Source: Delphinus delphis
Taxonomy: Eukaryota; Chordata; Mammalia; Artiodactyla; Delphinidae
Assembly (NCBI RefSeq): GCF_949987515.2
Contig: NC_082702.1
Location: forward strand, 56,265,600-56,329,599
DNA length: 64,000 nt
Direction of reading: 5' to 3'
How positions within the stretch are numbered: position 1 is the stretch's first letter; each line of letters opens with the position of its first letter. Under the pieces are notes generated by a model, which had not been told where the DNA came from, ran no database searches, and worked only from the letters and a program-made list of their open reading frames with translations. Below, piece by piece: positions 21,790-32,880 of the stretch. The position numbers and the translations under genes were made by a program.

Positions 21790-21935
21790 CTAAGGACTGA
21801 TTCTGGGTTCATCCTGGCTTTCCCCGCCCAGCCTGGAATCAGACGTTTCTCCAAGGGGCTTGGGGCCTGGCACCCATGATATTAAAACCTCCCCAGGTGA
21901 CTGTAATGGGAACCGGTGTTGAGAGCCACTGGCCT
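21790..21935 (+). mobile_element. MER5-like hAT fragment
   Basis: The part 'gatattaaaacctccccagg' with 'tgactgtaatgggaaccggt' and the end 'gagagccactgg' resembles the 3' half of MER5-type elements. Confidence 0.6.
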
Positions 21936-21984
21936 GGGGCAGGGGCGTGGGGAGCAAGGATGTTCCTTCCCTTATCTCCACAAC

Positions 21985-22190
21985 CACGTTTAGTGAACAT
22001 TTACTATGTGCTGGCGCTGTTCATTTAGCATCTTGTTGGGCCCTTACAAACAACCCATATGGGATAAATTGTTAACCAGTTTTGCACAGGAAAAACCGAA
22101 GACCCCTGAACTAGGCACCTGGTTGGGGGGGGGGCGGAGCCACACAATTGATGGGGGACAGAGGTCAGAGCTGAACCCAGGTCCCCCCCT
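21985..22190 (-). mobile_element. MIR SINE, antisense
   Basis: The text 'gaacatttactatgtgctgg' and 'cccttacaaacaacccatat', then 'agctgaacccaggtcc', fits the antisense MIR order. A run of ten G at about 22125-22134 interrupts it. Confidence 0.75.
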
Positions 22191-22938
22191 GCCTCCAGAG
22201 TCCCTCCACTTCCCTGTTCTGCCTCTAATTTCTGGCTTTCCAGTCCTAGCAGAGAAGAAAATCAGTCTTCCCTATGTGCCCAAGCTTGCCCTCCTCCCAT
22301 TCTACCAACGATGTTCCTCCGGAGAGTGTGATGTTTTAATCTCCATTCTTTCTTTCACTCATTGCTAAGCTGCAGGGTAGCGAAGCTGAAAGCATATTTT
22401 GCACGTGGGGCCATGCGGACCCGGAGCAGGCAGCAGCCGTGCAGAGTGGCTGGGCTGGCGGCATTGCCAGGCGGAGCTCAGCCTTGGAGCACAGGGACAG
22501 CATGTCTTGTGGCCCAGACACGACAGGCAGTGTAGGCAAGTGGCGCAGAAACAGAGGCAGGAAAGTTACAATCATCTAAGTACCTCCACGCGGCGGCCGG
22601 CGATTATACCGGCTCTCAACAGCTAGAGGACCCGGTGAGGGCAGCAGCGTGACCCGGTGCAACTCGGGGTTTCTCCGAGAAGCAGAATTAGAGGACCTGC
22701 CACCCTGCCCCAGGCCTGGCTGCGTGGGCGTCTCTTACACGACTTATTGGGTTTAGCTTCTTCAGTTAAAAGGAAGCACAGGTTTATTAAGAAGGCTTTG
22801 GAAATTGCATGGATAAAGTGAGAAATCTTCCGTTGCACATTCAAATTCACTACTGGCATTTTGGGGTATTTCCTTTCAGACGCCACTCACCACCCCATGT
22901 ACTGTCATTTGAATTTTCATTTGATGTTATATCACAAG
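22191..22938. other. Unassigned non-coding DNA
   Basis: No recognised gene or repeat. Confidence 0.45.
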
Positions 22939-23031
22939 CAGTTCCTAATAATAATTAATAATAATTATTCAGCTCTGTGAACAACCAGTTCCTAATAATA
23001 CTTAATAATAATTATTCAGCTCTGGGAACCC
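22939..23031. repeat. 47-bp tandem duplication
   Basis: Two adjacent copies (22939-22985 and 22986-23031) both begin 'cagttcctaataat' and end 'attattcagctctg' plus g/t gaac. They differ at only a few positions, so the duplication is fairly recent. Confidence 0.92.
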
Positions 23032-23884
23032 CTTCAGGGATCTCCCAAGGCTGGGGCCTTAGCCAGCTCTCAGGCTGGCCAGGCCCTTCTGGAATCTTCC
23101 GACCCCTGGGTATTGTGTCTTCCTTTCTCCTGGGAGGCCAAGAGTCCAGAGGGTGTCAGGGTGACACCGCCCCTTGTCTGTCCCCTGCAGAGCCTCCTGA
23201 AATAAAACGTTCTCAGTTGCTAGATCTGTCGGCTGCTGCCACATTTTAACCTCAGGGCTCCCTGGGCTTGGAAAGCCATTTGGGGCTCCAGGCATCTGTC
23301 CTACAGCTGAGACGCTGTCGGAGGAGAGGGGCCCGGCCGCCAGCCAGGCCTTCCCTATCAGGCCTCTTCATCCTGCCCCGTCTGCTGACACCTCTGTACC
23401 CTCCCTCCCTGCAGAGAGAGATAAGCATCTTTCCCGAGGAGGCAACAAGGGGCAGAAGGTGTTCTGGCCCCAATTAAACTGTGCAGGGGCTCCTGGCAAG
23501 GTGGCTGGAGTGCTCTGAACTCCAAGAACAGGAGGGGGCTGGAGGCCTGGGCCCCGGATCCAGAGAGCTCATCCATCAGTGGGGCGGCTTTGATTCCGAT
23601 AATGGTTTGATCTCCAGTGACAGGAGCAGCGGGTTGGGTGGTTTACGGCTCCACTTCCCCCAGGACTTGAATCAGCTCAGCGGCTCCAGAGGGAACTTAT
23701 CCAGCCAGGAGGTGGCCTGTATTTGGCCCGGGAGCCTGCTAGCCTGCAGGCTCATGTCTGAGACAAAGCAAAAGAGGGACAGGGACCCTGGTCTTGGAGA
23801 ACTGAAGGGAAAGGAGTCCTTGAAAAGATCCTCCCCTTTCCGTTGCATTTTGAACGCTTGTCCCATTTCATTACAGTCACTTGA
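23032..23884. other. Unassigned non-coding DNA
   Basis: No recognised repeat or gene. A frame at 23481-23915 (144 codons) runs into an antisense MIR and has no domain. Confidence 0.45.
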
Positions 23885-24005
23885 GGGGAGGTGTCAGCCA
23901 TCACGCCTCAGATGAGAAAACTGAGGCTCAGAGAAGGCGAGCCAGTTGTCTAAGGCTGCCCAGCTATAAAGCAGAGGGTTCTGGGGCACGTAGATCTGAC
24001 TTACA
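23885..24005 (-). mobile_element. MIR SINE, antisense
   Basis: It has 'cagatgagaaaactgaggct', 'gaaggcgagccagttgtcta' and 'cccagctataaagcagaggg' in antisense MIR order. Confidence 0.85.
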
Positions 24006-24244
24006 GCCCAGGGTCTTCCTAGGACGCCAACGCTTCCCAAATGCAGGGGCGGGGGTCCTGGGGCTGGGCCCTAAAATACAGACTCAAACTTGGGGGGAAA
24101 GGCTGCTCCTAGGCCTTTTGATGGTCAAGAGGAAAGTCTAAGGGTGGTGTCAACGGGTCCTGACCGCTGTGTAACATATGCTAGTCTGTCTTGAGGTTTT
24201 ATTGTTATCATTGCTTGCTTCAGATCCAAGTGTATTATTTTTAA

Positions 24245-24680
24245 TTTTTTCATATATTAAAAAAAATAGAAGTCATCTTAAACTTACAGAAGAGCCGCCA
24301 TTGTGGAGAACCGGGCTTTGTAAGTTGTCTCCCACCTGACGTGCAGTCCCCCTGTATAGGTCAGCTGAGTGTCCTGCGCACAGGACATCCCCTGCAGAAC
24401 CGCACTCACAGGCTGACACTGACCCGGCGCTGCCGTCGGGTCCTCAGGCCCCGTTCAGGTCTCACCAATCGTCGCAATAAGTTTTTATAGCAAAGGCTCC
24501 CGTCTGGTCTGCCACAGTGCATTGAGTGGATGTGGTCAGAGCGATTGTCGCTCCTTCTTTCTGTGTCGCTCAGACCCTTGACACGCTTGCAGAGAGCGGG
24601 CCACTTGTTGTGTAGAATGTCCCTCAATTTGGTTTTCCTGATGCTTCTTCTTGATCTGACCTGGGCCGTGGGTCTCGGGC
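24245..24680. mobile_element. L1M-type segment
   Basis: The text 'aacttacagaagagccgcca', 'gttcaggtctcaccaatcgt', 'cgcaataagtttttatagca' and 'ttgtgtagaatgtccctcaa' follows a well-known old L1-associated segment. The strand could not be assigned safely because no tail is visible. Confidence 0.6.
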
Positions 24681-24749
24681 AGGAACACCTCAGCCCTCAG
24701 GGCAGCCTGGCAGGTGGTACTCCAGCCGGGCTCCTCACTGCTTTGAGTG

Positions 24750-24905
24750 TATGAACTCGTACAGTTCTTGTGACAGTCTCATGATGCAGACACTTATCCC
24801 TATTTGCTCGATAAGGAAACAAAGGCTCAGAGAGGTTGAGTCACCTTCTGCAGGTCACACAGCCAGTAAGTGGCTGATTAGGGATTTGAAGCCGGGCTGC
24901 AGGCA
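24750..24905 (-). mobile_element. MIR SINE, antisense
   Basis: It contains 'caaaggctcagagaggttga', 'tgcaggtcacacagccagta' and 'gattagggatttgaagccgg', a clear antisense MIR core. Confidence 0.9.
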
Positions 24906-26629
24906 CACAACTGGCTTGTAGCGCCCACGTGTTCCCAAGGCGGCCAAGCGCAGTGGGAGTGGCCTCCATCCCCACTATGTTACTGTACAACACCGTGCAG
25001 CTGTGTTCCCTCTTCTAGGCTCTTCTGGGCTGCCCTGGACCTCCCCGCTCCCTCCGTCCATGTCTGTCTTTTCTGTTTCTCCACTGGTCTCTCGCAGAGT
25101 TCTCTCTCTCTGTCGGTTTCTCGGACCATCTCTCACTGTCTCACTGTCTGCTCACCTCGGCCCCCAGCCCCCAGCCTGGTCCTTCTCGCACCGCTTGCAG
25201 TGGTCCCCGAGGCCGGGCAGGGTCTTTGCTGACCCCGCCTCCGGACAGACAGGACTGGTCAGATGTCCCACCCAGCACACAGCAGAGACCTGGATTTCTT
25301 TGGCCGCTCAGCCCTTCCCCGCAGGAGGTTCAGGATTTGGAAGCGGACCAGGGCCACGCACGGAGAAAAGGAGCGGGTTCTGGGGCAGGCGTGGTTTATC
25401 TCCAGGGGAGCCTAGCGGGTCCCTCCGCACGTTCCAGGGGAGTGCAAAAATGCTCCCCCGGGAGCCCCGGCATGGGGGAGGCTGGTGGGGCAGTGATAAG
25501 ACGCAAATCCCTCCAGACAGGAGCACCGCCCCACCCCACGTGGAGGACGCCTGGAGGACGGCCCAGCTGCGTCCTGCAAAGGCGCTCTGCCCCCATGCAA
25601 AGCCCCAAAAGCCTCCCATCCGGGGTCCACTCCTGCCTCCTGGCCGCCCCCGGTTCCAGGGGTGTGGCCTGCGCAGGGCTCCGAGGGCCACGAGGGTCCA
25701 GGTCTAACAGCGGATCAGTCATGGGCCTCGTTAGAGGATTGCCCCCGAAACGCCCACAGGGGAGACCCCTGGGGTGGGGAGAGGAGAGAGCTACACCCAC
25801 AGAGATGCAAAGAAACCAACACGCAGACAGTGTCAGAGACACACTGGAGATGGAGGGAACCAGTGAGGCAGAGGACAGAGACATGGGGACAGAGACAGTG
25901 ACGCCAGCCTCCAGCTGTACCAGGAGGGGCAGGGGAGGGGCGCCTTGTCTGGGACGCGACCCTCCCAAGACCCTCATCCGGCCCTGCCTGGAACAGCCAG
26001 TGGGAACCTGGGTTGCAGGTATGCAGAGCATGCACGTGAGCGTGTGTGCGGGCCCGTCTGGGGACCGCGTACACCTGCGTGTGTATCTGGTTCCCTTCCC
26101 TGAAGGAGCCCCGTTTCTCATCCTGAGATGTGCCCCCACTCCCAGGACCCTCGAGCAGATTGCTGGACGGGCAGGATACCCAGGGCCTGAGGCCGCATCC
26201 CAAGTGGAGGGCTCTCCCCACCAGCCCTGGGGAACCCCCGCCTCCACGTGGGGCTGCTGGGGCTTGGGTGTCCCCTCACCCACTCTGGTCACCCTGCCCG
26301 CGCGCACGCCGACCCCGGGCGGTCCTGCGTGAGGCCTCCCTTCACAATCACCGCGATTCCAGGACCCGCTTTGCCGAGGGCTTTGCTGACACAGAGCGTC
26401 CGTCCTCCTTCCAACCCTCGTGGCGCGTGTGGCAGCGGGGGTGAGAGCGGGGCCCTCGGCCCCCGTTTCCTCATCGCTAAGGGATGCGGGGACTCTTCAT
26501 GAGTACCTCTTCCACGTTCTCATTTTTGAACCACATCATCCACGAAAACGAGCGAAGAGAAGAGCAAACAAACACCCCAGGCCTGGCCCTGGGGCTGAGA
26601 TGGGCTTTCCCAAACCCAGCCGCATCACC
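24906..26629. other. GC-rich repeat-poor stretch with long frames on both strands
   Basis: About 1.7 kb of GC-rich DNA without a recognised repeat. It carries the longest frame in the window (25226-26332 plus, 368 codons) and a 303-codon frame on the other strand (25396-26307). They share nearly all bases, are rich in P, G, R and S, and show no domain. Stop codons are rare in such DNA, so chance is the simplest reading. It may include exonic or regulatory sequence. Confidence 0.4.
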
Positions 26630-26755
26630 TGCCAGCTACTCACTGTTCCCAGCCTTGTTTATCCCATTCGTAGAACGGGGACACTGCTGGTCCTTACCCT
26701 GGGGGCTCTGAGGGTGGCTGAGATACACCTGGCCAGCACACCTGGCTGACGAGCC
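26630..26755 (+). mobile_element. MIR SINE fragment
   Basis: It shows 'cactgttcccagccttgttt' followed by 'atcccattcgtagaacgggg' and an end 'gagatacacctggccagcac'. It is diverged but in MIR order. Confidence 0.55.
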
Positions 26756-27336
26756 CGCGCTCGGCACCTGGGTGGCTCCCGATGCCCAGTGGCGCTGATG
26801 CGTGTAGTGCGAGGTCCCTGGGACGTGTGGGTGGAGCTGACATCTCAGGGGAGGCCGGGAGAAGTTCCCAGGCCCTGGGAGGCTGGCCCAGAGGCACGTT
26901 CCCCGCTCCCTCTCTAATCCTCTCGCCTTCCAGACAGCGCCCCGGAGACTTTGTTCTGCGTGTGGTTTCCGGGGCCCTTCGGTGGAGTTGACAAAACAAG
27001 GAAATGCCAGCATGCGGTTCCCAGAAGCGCCTGGCTCTGCGCTGCCCTGGTTCCATCAGCCAGGGCCCGAGACCAAAGCCGCCTCACGCTTCTGACGTCT
27101 GGCAGCGGGGCTAGCCCAGCTTTCCTGCTGTCCTCGCCCCCTGGGAGCCTGGCCGGCTCCGGCTCCCTTTGAAGCTACTGGGAACTCAGTGCCCAGGGCC
27201 GCTCTCAGGGATCCCAGACAGGATGAGGCTCTGGGTCCCAAGAGCACACCCCGGGGTAACTGGGACTTCCTGAGTCCACTCTTGGCCGGGAACGTGGAGC
27301 TCAAGCCAAGGTCATTCAGCAGGTCCGGCTCCCCAG
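26756..27336. other. Unassigned GC-rich non-coding DNA
   Basis: No recognised repeat or gene. Confidence 0.45.
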
Positions 27337-27371
27337 CATTCACTCACTCATTCGTTCATTCATTCACTCAC
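27337..27371. repeat. (CATT/CACT)n tetranucleotide repeat
   Basis: About eight four-base units of CATT and CACT with one CGTT. Confidence 0.9.
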
Positions 27372-27397
27372 CCACGGATGTAGTCTTTTCTCTGTTT

Positions 27398-27515
27398 CTC
27401 AGAGATATGTTTGCCATCTGTAAAATGGGGTAGTAATGACACATACGCCGGGGGGCTGCTGGGAAAATCAAATGAGATAGTTCGTGTTTGGTGCCTAGAC
27501 ACAGCAAACACACAT
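27398..27515 (+). mobile_element. MIR SINE, 3' part
   Basis: It contains 'gccatctgtaaaatggggta', 'gtaatgacac' and 'aaatgagatagttcgtgttt', the right half of a MIR. A second MIR follows at once. Confidence 0.75.
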
Positions 27516-27549
27516 GATGATTATTCTGACACGAGAGGGTGGCTAAATG

Positions 27550-27785
27550 TTTCAGCTCTGCAGCCATAGGCCTCTGGGATTCAAACTCAGGCTCCACCGC
27601 CCACTGGCTCTGTGACCTCAGGCAAGTCACTTAACCTCTCTGGGCCTTGGTTTTCTCACCTGTAAATGGGTATAGCCGCAGTACTCACTTCATGGAGTTG
27701 TTGATGATATACAAGTTAATATTTGAAAGCATGTAGAACAGGGCCCAGCACAGAGTAAGTACTATACTGGTATTTGCTGAAAAAA
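27550..27785 (+). mobile_element. MIR SINE, near full length
   Basis: It is one of the best preserved MIR copies here: 'gattcaaactcaggctccac', 'gtgacctcaggcaagtcact', 'taacctctctgggccttggt', 'ctgtaaatgggtatagccgc' and 'gaacagggcccagcacagag' all occur in order. Confidence 0.95.
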
Positions 27786-28684
27786 TATACTCGTCTCTTC
27801 CAGAAAGAGCCGGCAACGTGGGGCCCTGAGCCTTGGGGCAACCCTTTGCTTGCATGCCGGAGGGACGTCCATTCTCTTCGTGGTTGTCAGCTGTGGCTAG
27901 GTGGAGTGAAGGCACAGGGAGGCAGCGTCAAAGGAGAAGTAATGCTTGACACCCGATCCAGAGTCATTTTTCCTATTAAACCACATTTTTGGTCTGAAGA
28001 AATGGAGGCTCAACTTGGCGATGTGACGTGCCACAGTGAGGTCCACAGTGAGGAAGCAGTGAGGGAGCCCTGGAGCTGGCGGTGGAACCTGTGGACCCCA
28101 GACCATGAGACAAAGTGACTCCAACAAGTGGCCAAGTCAGAGAGGTGGGCAGTGGGGGCTAAGCCCACTTGTATTGGCTGACGCGATAAAGGATTTTACT
28201 TGTCAGTTCATGTAAGGAATGTTCTGGAGATGGGGAGGGCATTGGTGTTGATTTGGTTTAGTACTGGATGGTATCACCAAGGACCCTATTTCTTTCTTTC
28301 TGCAGTGTCAGGTCATTCTCAGGGTGACTGCCCTCTAGGTTGCAAAAGGGCGGCAGGAATTCCAGGCATCACACCTCAACACCATCCCTTTACAAGGAGA
28401 AAAAGCTTGTTTTAAGGAGAGGCCTCTTCTTTCCCAGAAGCCTCTAGCAAGCTCCGTGTCACGTCTCGTGGGCCCCAGCTGGGTGGTGTGCCCATTCCTG
28501 GACCAACACCTTTGGCCAGAGGAATAATGTGCTCTGATGGTTTAGGTCTGACTTACCTGGGCTGATCTCTGTGACAGGATTCACACCGAAACCTTGGCAT
28601 ACAGTCAGCCCCTCCTCAACACCTATGTCTAACTCACAAAGAGGCAGGGTGGAAGGGGTCTCGGGGACACTTGGGCCATGCTCA
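27786..28684. other. Unassigned non-coding DNA
   Basis: No recognised repeat or gene. Confidence 0.45.
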
Positions 28685-28900
28685 CCCTGAGCCCCTATCA
28701 CGTGCCAGTCTTTGTGCCAGGCCCTGGCGGTGGGGGGTGGGGGCTCAATAGGCTGTTAGAGAGACAGATAAGAAAGCAGACATATGCAGTGCAGCGGGAT
28801 ATGCACATGACAGGGCAAGCATGGGGAAGGGACCGCTGACGCAGCGTGGCCACGGCCAGAAAAGTAGTTCTGGAGGAGAATTTAAATGGAGACGCAGTCG
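28685..28900. mobile_element. Old L2/MIR3-type fragment (uncertain)
   Basis: The text 'cccctatcacgtgccagtct', 'ttgtgccaggccctggcggt' and 'gagagacagataagaaagca' resembles the common old-repeat pattern 'gagcacctactatgtgccaggc...agacaaataa'. The family is open. Confidence 0.4.
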
Positions 28901-29656
28901 GGGGAAGGCTCAGGACGGGTGCTTGTGAATTAGCGGGAGGCTGACGTGCTCTGTGAATGACTAGCAACGCATGCCATGGGTGTGGAGCGGTGGCAGGTAA
29001 GCCACGCACTGAAAGAGTGCATCTGCTTAAAATGAACTGAACGTTCAGTCAGATGAGCCTTTGTCTTAAAACCACAAACCCCCAAATTATGAAAATAAGC
29101 CCGTTTAAAAAATATGCTATTTAATTAAATTTGATGCGTAATTGCATACCTAAGCTAATTCTTAGACCAATGTGTACAGTTGCTTTGCATAATTTTATAA
29201 CATTCTGCACAGCGTGGGGCAGCTCACATCCAATGGCTGATCGACATGGGGGTTAAAGGCCCAGACCCCTGTGTCCAACAGGGAACAGCTCTGAGGGTCA
29301 CTGGATCCGTGGTGCTCTCCGTGGGGACAGTAGAGGCCGGTCCTGAAATGGCATCCCAGCCCAGCTTCTCCGGGTGCCCAGGCCTGCGTCCTTCCTTTCT
29401 TTTCCCTTCCCAGAAGGGCTCCCCCGCCAAGCCTCCTGAAAACCAGGGGGCAGCCTCCTGGGGAGCCCAACCCTGCACTTTCTAAAGCCCCCTTGCTGGA
29501 AGGTGCAGGGGAGGGGAGGGGGAAGTGAAGGTTTCGAGCAGTAGCTCAATCAATCCCACCCTGTGTTCCAAACCCAGACTGGACAATCTCAGACCAAGTC
29601 CTGCGGGGCTACAGTCCATCGCTAATTCACGGAAACCCACACCTTGTGAAAGGCGC
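28901..29656. other. Unassigned non-coding DNA
   Basis: No recognised repeat or gene. The part 29090-29210 is AT-rich. Confidence 0.45.
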
Positions 29657-29662
29657 GCTCTC

Positions 29663-29708
<46 letters not shown>

Positions 29709-29718
29709 CCTCTCTCCA
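29657..29718. repeat. (CT)n dinucleotide repeat
   Basis: A pyrimidine tract of CT units interrupted by single G and C bases (near 29675, 29698 and 29709). Confidence 0.95.
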
Positions 29719-30984
29719 CTCTATTTCCTACCAAAGCCAAGCGCTTTCTGTCTCCACCCTGACCTGGCCAGGCCAATTTTTTCTTAATGCTCAATTTCAC
29801 CTGCCAACTTGCGAGACAACGGCCCCCTATCCTGTGGGAGGAAAGCACCGCCTTGAGAGGCTCCCGAGGTCCCCACTTCTCCCAGAGCACCCTCAGCTCC
29901 ACACAGGCTCCTCTCTGGGTCTGTCTGGAGAAGGCGCCTGGGATTTCCGAGCCCCGCTCCCAGGCCGGCAGGAAGAGCCTTCCTTTGCCTGTGCTCCGGC
30001 GTTTTCTAAGAGGCCTTTTCTTATGGGAGTAATTGGAGCAGGTCTCATTTCTCCAGGAATGAGAGCGGAGCAATTTAGCAAGGCTTTATTAGGTCAAACA
30101 GAGAATGCCAGGCTTGTCTGATCCGCTGGCCGCACAGGGCTCCCTAATGAGAGGCAGGAAAGTGGTCGGGCTCCAGCCGGCAGACGCAGGCCTGGGATCA
30201 AAGCCTCAACTTCCCCAAACTCAGGCTCTGGGAGCGTTTGGAAGAGCCTCCCTCCCACTGCCACCTGGCAAGAGGCTTCGGCTCCCCAGGGAATCGTCCG
30301 GGGCAGGGGTCCCCAACCTCTCTGGGGCAGCTTGCCCTCTGCCCCGGCCTCCCTGCCAGGAGGGCAGGACCCGGCAGCAGGGTCGCTCCTGATGGCCCCT
30401 GTTGGCACAGACGCTCTCCCCTGAGCACGTCTGGCCAGGTTTGAGGAGGGATCCTGTGGACGTTTCCAAAGCCTCCTGTTTCTCTGTCTCCCCTCGTGGG
30501 TGCTGTGCCCGTGTGGTTTCCAGTGCACCCGTCCTGGTGTGGAGGACTTGCCTGGAGCAATCTCAGCACCTGCCTTGTCCTCTGTGCCACTTAGCTGAGG
30601 GCTGAGCTGTGTGGGGGACAGGAAGGCGCCACGAGCTGAGACTGGAGGAGGGGTCCCAGGAGGCGGGGACGTCCCCTCGGCAGGAATAAACCAAGCCATC
30701 CCTGGCCGTGCTCGCCAGCTCGTTAGAGGAAAGCTTCACGCTCACGTGTGGAGTCTGCAGTTTCCTGTATCGTGGTCCAGTTTGCTGAGCTGGAAGGAGC
30801 GGAGAATCTTTTCCAGAATCTTGGATGATTCCCTAGGCAAGCATTTGAAACCAATCAGAATTGTCCTCCTGGGTCATTGGATGGGGGAGGCTGGAGCCTG
30901 AGCAGACTGACCTGGGTTTTACAAGTTGTTTTGCAAAACAAGTATCCTGGTTTCTGAGCCAGAAGGGCCCGAGGCCCAGGAAGT
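29719..30984. other. Unassigned GC-rich non-coding DNA
   Basis: No recognised repeat. Frames on opposite strands (29525-30121 plus, 198 codons; 30094-30699 minus, 201 codons) lack domains, and the first runs through the CT repeat, arguing against coding. Confidence 0.4.
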
Positions 30985-31145
30985 GCCTAAGAGCACGGCT
31001 CTGGGGAAGGACCATCTTCGAGTCCTAGGATGCCAGCGACAAGCAGGGTAAGGTTCCCACAGCCCCAGGGCTCCATTTCCCGCCTGTGAAATGGGGATCC
31101 CGGGGACACCAACCTCTTAGGGTGGATTGAGGGTCAACGCATAGT
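30985..31145 (+). mobile_element. MIR SINE
   Basis: It has 'aagagcacggctctggggaa', 'gggctccatttcccgcctgt' and 'gaaatggggatcccggggac' in MIR order. Confidence 0.8.
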
Positions 31146-31154
31146 TGATTGTGA

Positions 31155-31790
31155 AGCACTGTTATGGCTCGGGTCCCCCCAGAAGATACGTTCAAGGCCT
31201 AACCCCCAGTGCTTGTGAATGTGACCTTTTTGGGAAATGAGGTCTTTGCAGATGCGATTAAGAGATGAGCTCAGGGGGCTTCCCTGGTGGCGCAGTGGTT
31301 GAGAGTCCTCCTGCCGATGCAGGGGACGCGGGTTCGTGCCCCGGTTCGGGAGAATCCCACATGCCGCGGAGCGGCTGGGCCCGTGAGCCATGGCCGCTGG
31401 GCCTGCGCGTCCGGAGCCTGTGCTCCGCGACGGGAGAGGCCACGACAGTGAGAGGCCCGCGTATAGCAAAAAAAAAAAAAAAAGAGATGAGCTCAGAAGG
31501 ATTAGGGTGGCCCTAAATGCAGGCTGACCATTGTCCTTATAAGAAGAGGGACATTTGGATACAGACACGCGTACACAGGGAAGACGGCCATGTGATGACA
31601 GAGAGGTCAGAGAGATGCGTCCACAAGCCAAGGATGCCTGGCGACCCCAGAAGCTGGAAGAGGCAGGAAGGATCTTCCTGCAGAGCCGCTGGAAGGGAGC
31701 CAGCCCTGCAGACACCCTGATCTCCGTCTTCTGCCCCACGCTACAGTACTTGGGCGGCAGGCCTAGAACACTCACTCGGTAGCCCTAGAA
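31155..31790 (+). mobile_element. MLT1-type MaLR LTR, split by a SINE
   Basis: The text 'ggcctaacccccagtgcttg', 'tctttgcagatgcgattaag', 'attgtccttataagaagagg', 'ggaagacggccatgtgatga' and 'gccagccctgcagacaccct' follows the MLT1 LTR consensus in order. MLT1 is a solitary LTR of an old, non-infectious mammalian endogenous retrovirus-like group. The CHR-2 SINE at 31275-31481 interrupts it, so the LTR is older. No internal retroviral region is visible. Confidence 0.88.
31275..31481 (+). mobile_element. CHR-2-type SINE, sense
   Basis: Head 'gggcttccctggtggcgcag', B box 'ggttcgtgccc', body 'tccggagcctgtgctccgcg', then a pure A tail of about 15. A perfect 15-bp target-site duplication, aagagatgagctcag, lies at 31260-31274 and 31482-31496. 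It is inserted in an MLT1 LTR. Confidence 0.97.
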
Positions 31791-31799
31791 AACCCAACC

Positions 31800-32299
31800 T
31801 TTGAGGGCCCATCACTGCACCCAGACTCTCCCTGGCCACGTGGCTCATGGGCGTTGGAGGTCTCAGGACATCGGCTCTGCTCCAAAGCCACGTGCCTCAC
31901 CCACAATCCTCCCCGTCTACAGGGACCCAGGTCCGGCGCTCGTCCACGTGTCCCCAGGCTCTGTGGGCCTTTCCTGCCGGAGATTCAGGCCGCCCTCCGC
32001 GGTGGGTGCAAGGCTGCCATTTATCAGACAAGTGCCCTGGCAAACCAGAGGTGTGACCGCAGGAAACTAAGAGTAAGGAGCCGTCTCAGAGCCTCCGTTA
32101 TTTTCCCAGTACGATGGTTTCTTTCTCCAACGCTTGGGGAAGCAGTAATCCTCACAGATTTTCCCTGTCATGAGGGGTCCCAGGGTCACTGAGGATGTGG
32201 GGCAAGTTCCAGAGCTACTCTTTTGGGTACGGTCTCCACGAGCCTGGCGTGGCCTCCCGGCGCCGCAGATGCTGCCCTTGCGGCCCAGGAGCTACGTTT
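31800..32299. other. Unassigned non-coding DNA
   Basis: No recognised repeat or gene. Confidence 0.45.
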
Positions 32300-32768
32300 T
32301 CAATTGTATTTAACTTCCATTAATTTTAACTTGAAAACAGATCCTCCAGTGATTAAGAAAACCCTGAAGTGTGTGCGCACCCACTTGGCGTGGGAGTTTA
32401 CCTTTACAACTGTAAGTTTTATGAACTGGAAAGACGGAGCAAGTATTTTCAGTGAAAATTGACCACCCAAATTAAGATGTGGAAGTGTGAAATTGCACCA
32501 GATTTCGTCGAGTGTAAGTGTAAGTACACAGGATTTTGAAGACTTAGGGTGAAATAAAGAATGTAAAATGTGTCCATTTTTAATATTCACTACGTGTTGA
32601 TGTTTCGGGTATACTGGGTTAAAGAAAATACATTATTAAAACTAATATCCATCCCCCACCCCACCCCTTTTTTTTTTTACTTTTTAAAATATGGTAACTA
32701 GAAGGTTTAAAATGACACATGTGGTTTATGTTCTATTATGCAGTGGGGCAGTGCTGGTCTAGATGGCT
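32300..32768 (-). mobile_element. Charlie-type hAT DNA transposon remnant, antisense
   Basis: The text 'gaagacttagggtgaaataa', 'gggtatactgggttaaagaa', 'tacattattaaaactaatat' and 'ggtttatgttctattatgca' is the reverse complement of the Charlie-type element in the stack at 48738 and 54992-55178. The left 150 bases are less certain. Confidence 0.7.
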
Positions 32769-32769
32769 A

Positions 32770-32880
32770 AACTGGAAGTCTGAACTTATCTGCCGTTGTA
32801 ATGTTGACCAATAACAGGGCTCTGTGACCTTGGGAAAGCCCCAACTCTATCTGAACCTCAAGTTCCCAGTACCACATTGA
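32770..32880 (+). mobile_element. MIR SINE fragment
   Basis: It contains 'gggctctgtgaccttgggaa' and 'tctgaacctcaagttcccag', a diverged MIR core. Confidence 0.65.

Noticed and set aside
25226..26332. 368-codon open frame as a protein gene
   Set aside because: No domain, low-complexity composition, and a 303-codon frame on the opposite strand uses the same bases. GC-rich DNA has few stops.
31275..31481. tRNA gene in the SINE heads (also in the other CHR copies)
   Set aside because: The A- and B-box-like parts belong to tRNA-derived SINEs; the cloverleaf is not kept.
31155..31790. Endogenous retrovirus with internal genes
   Set aside because: Only a solitary MLT1-type LTR is seen; no gag, pol or env-like frame flanks it.
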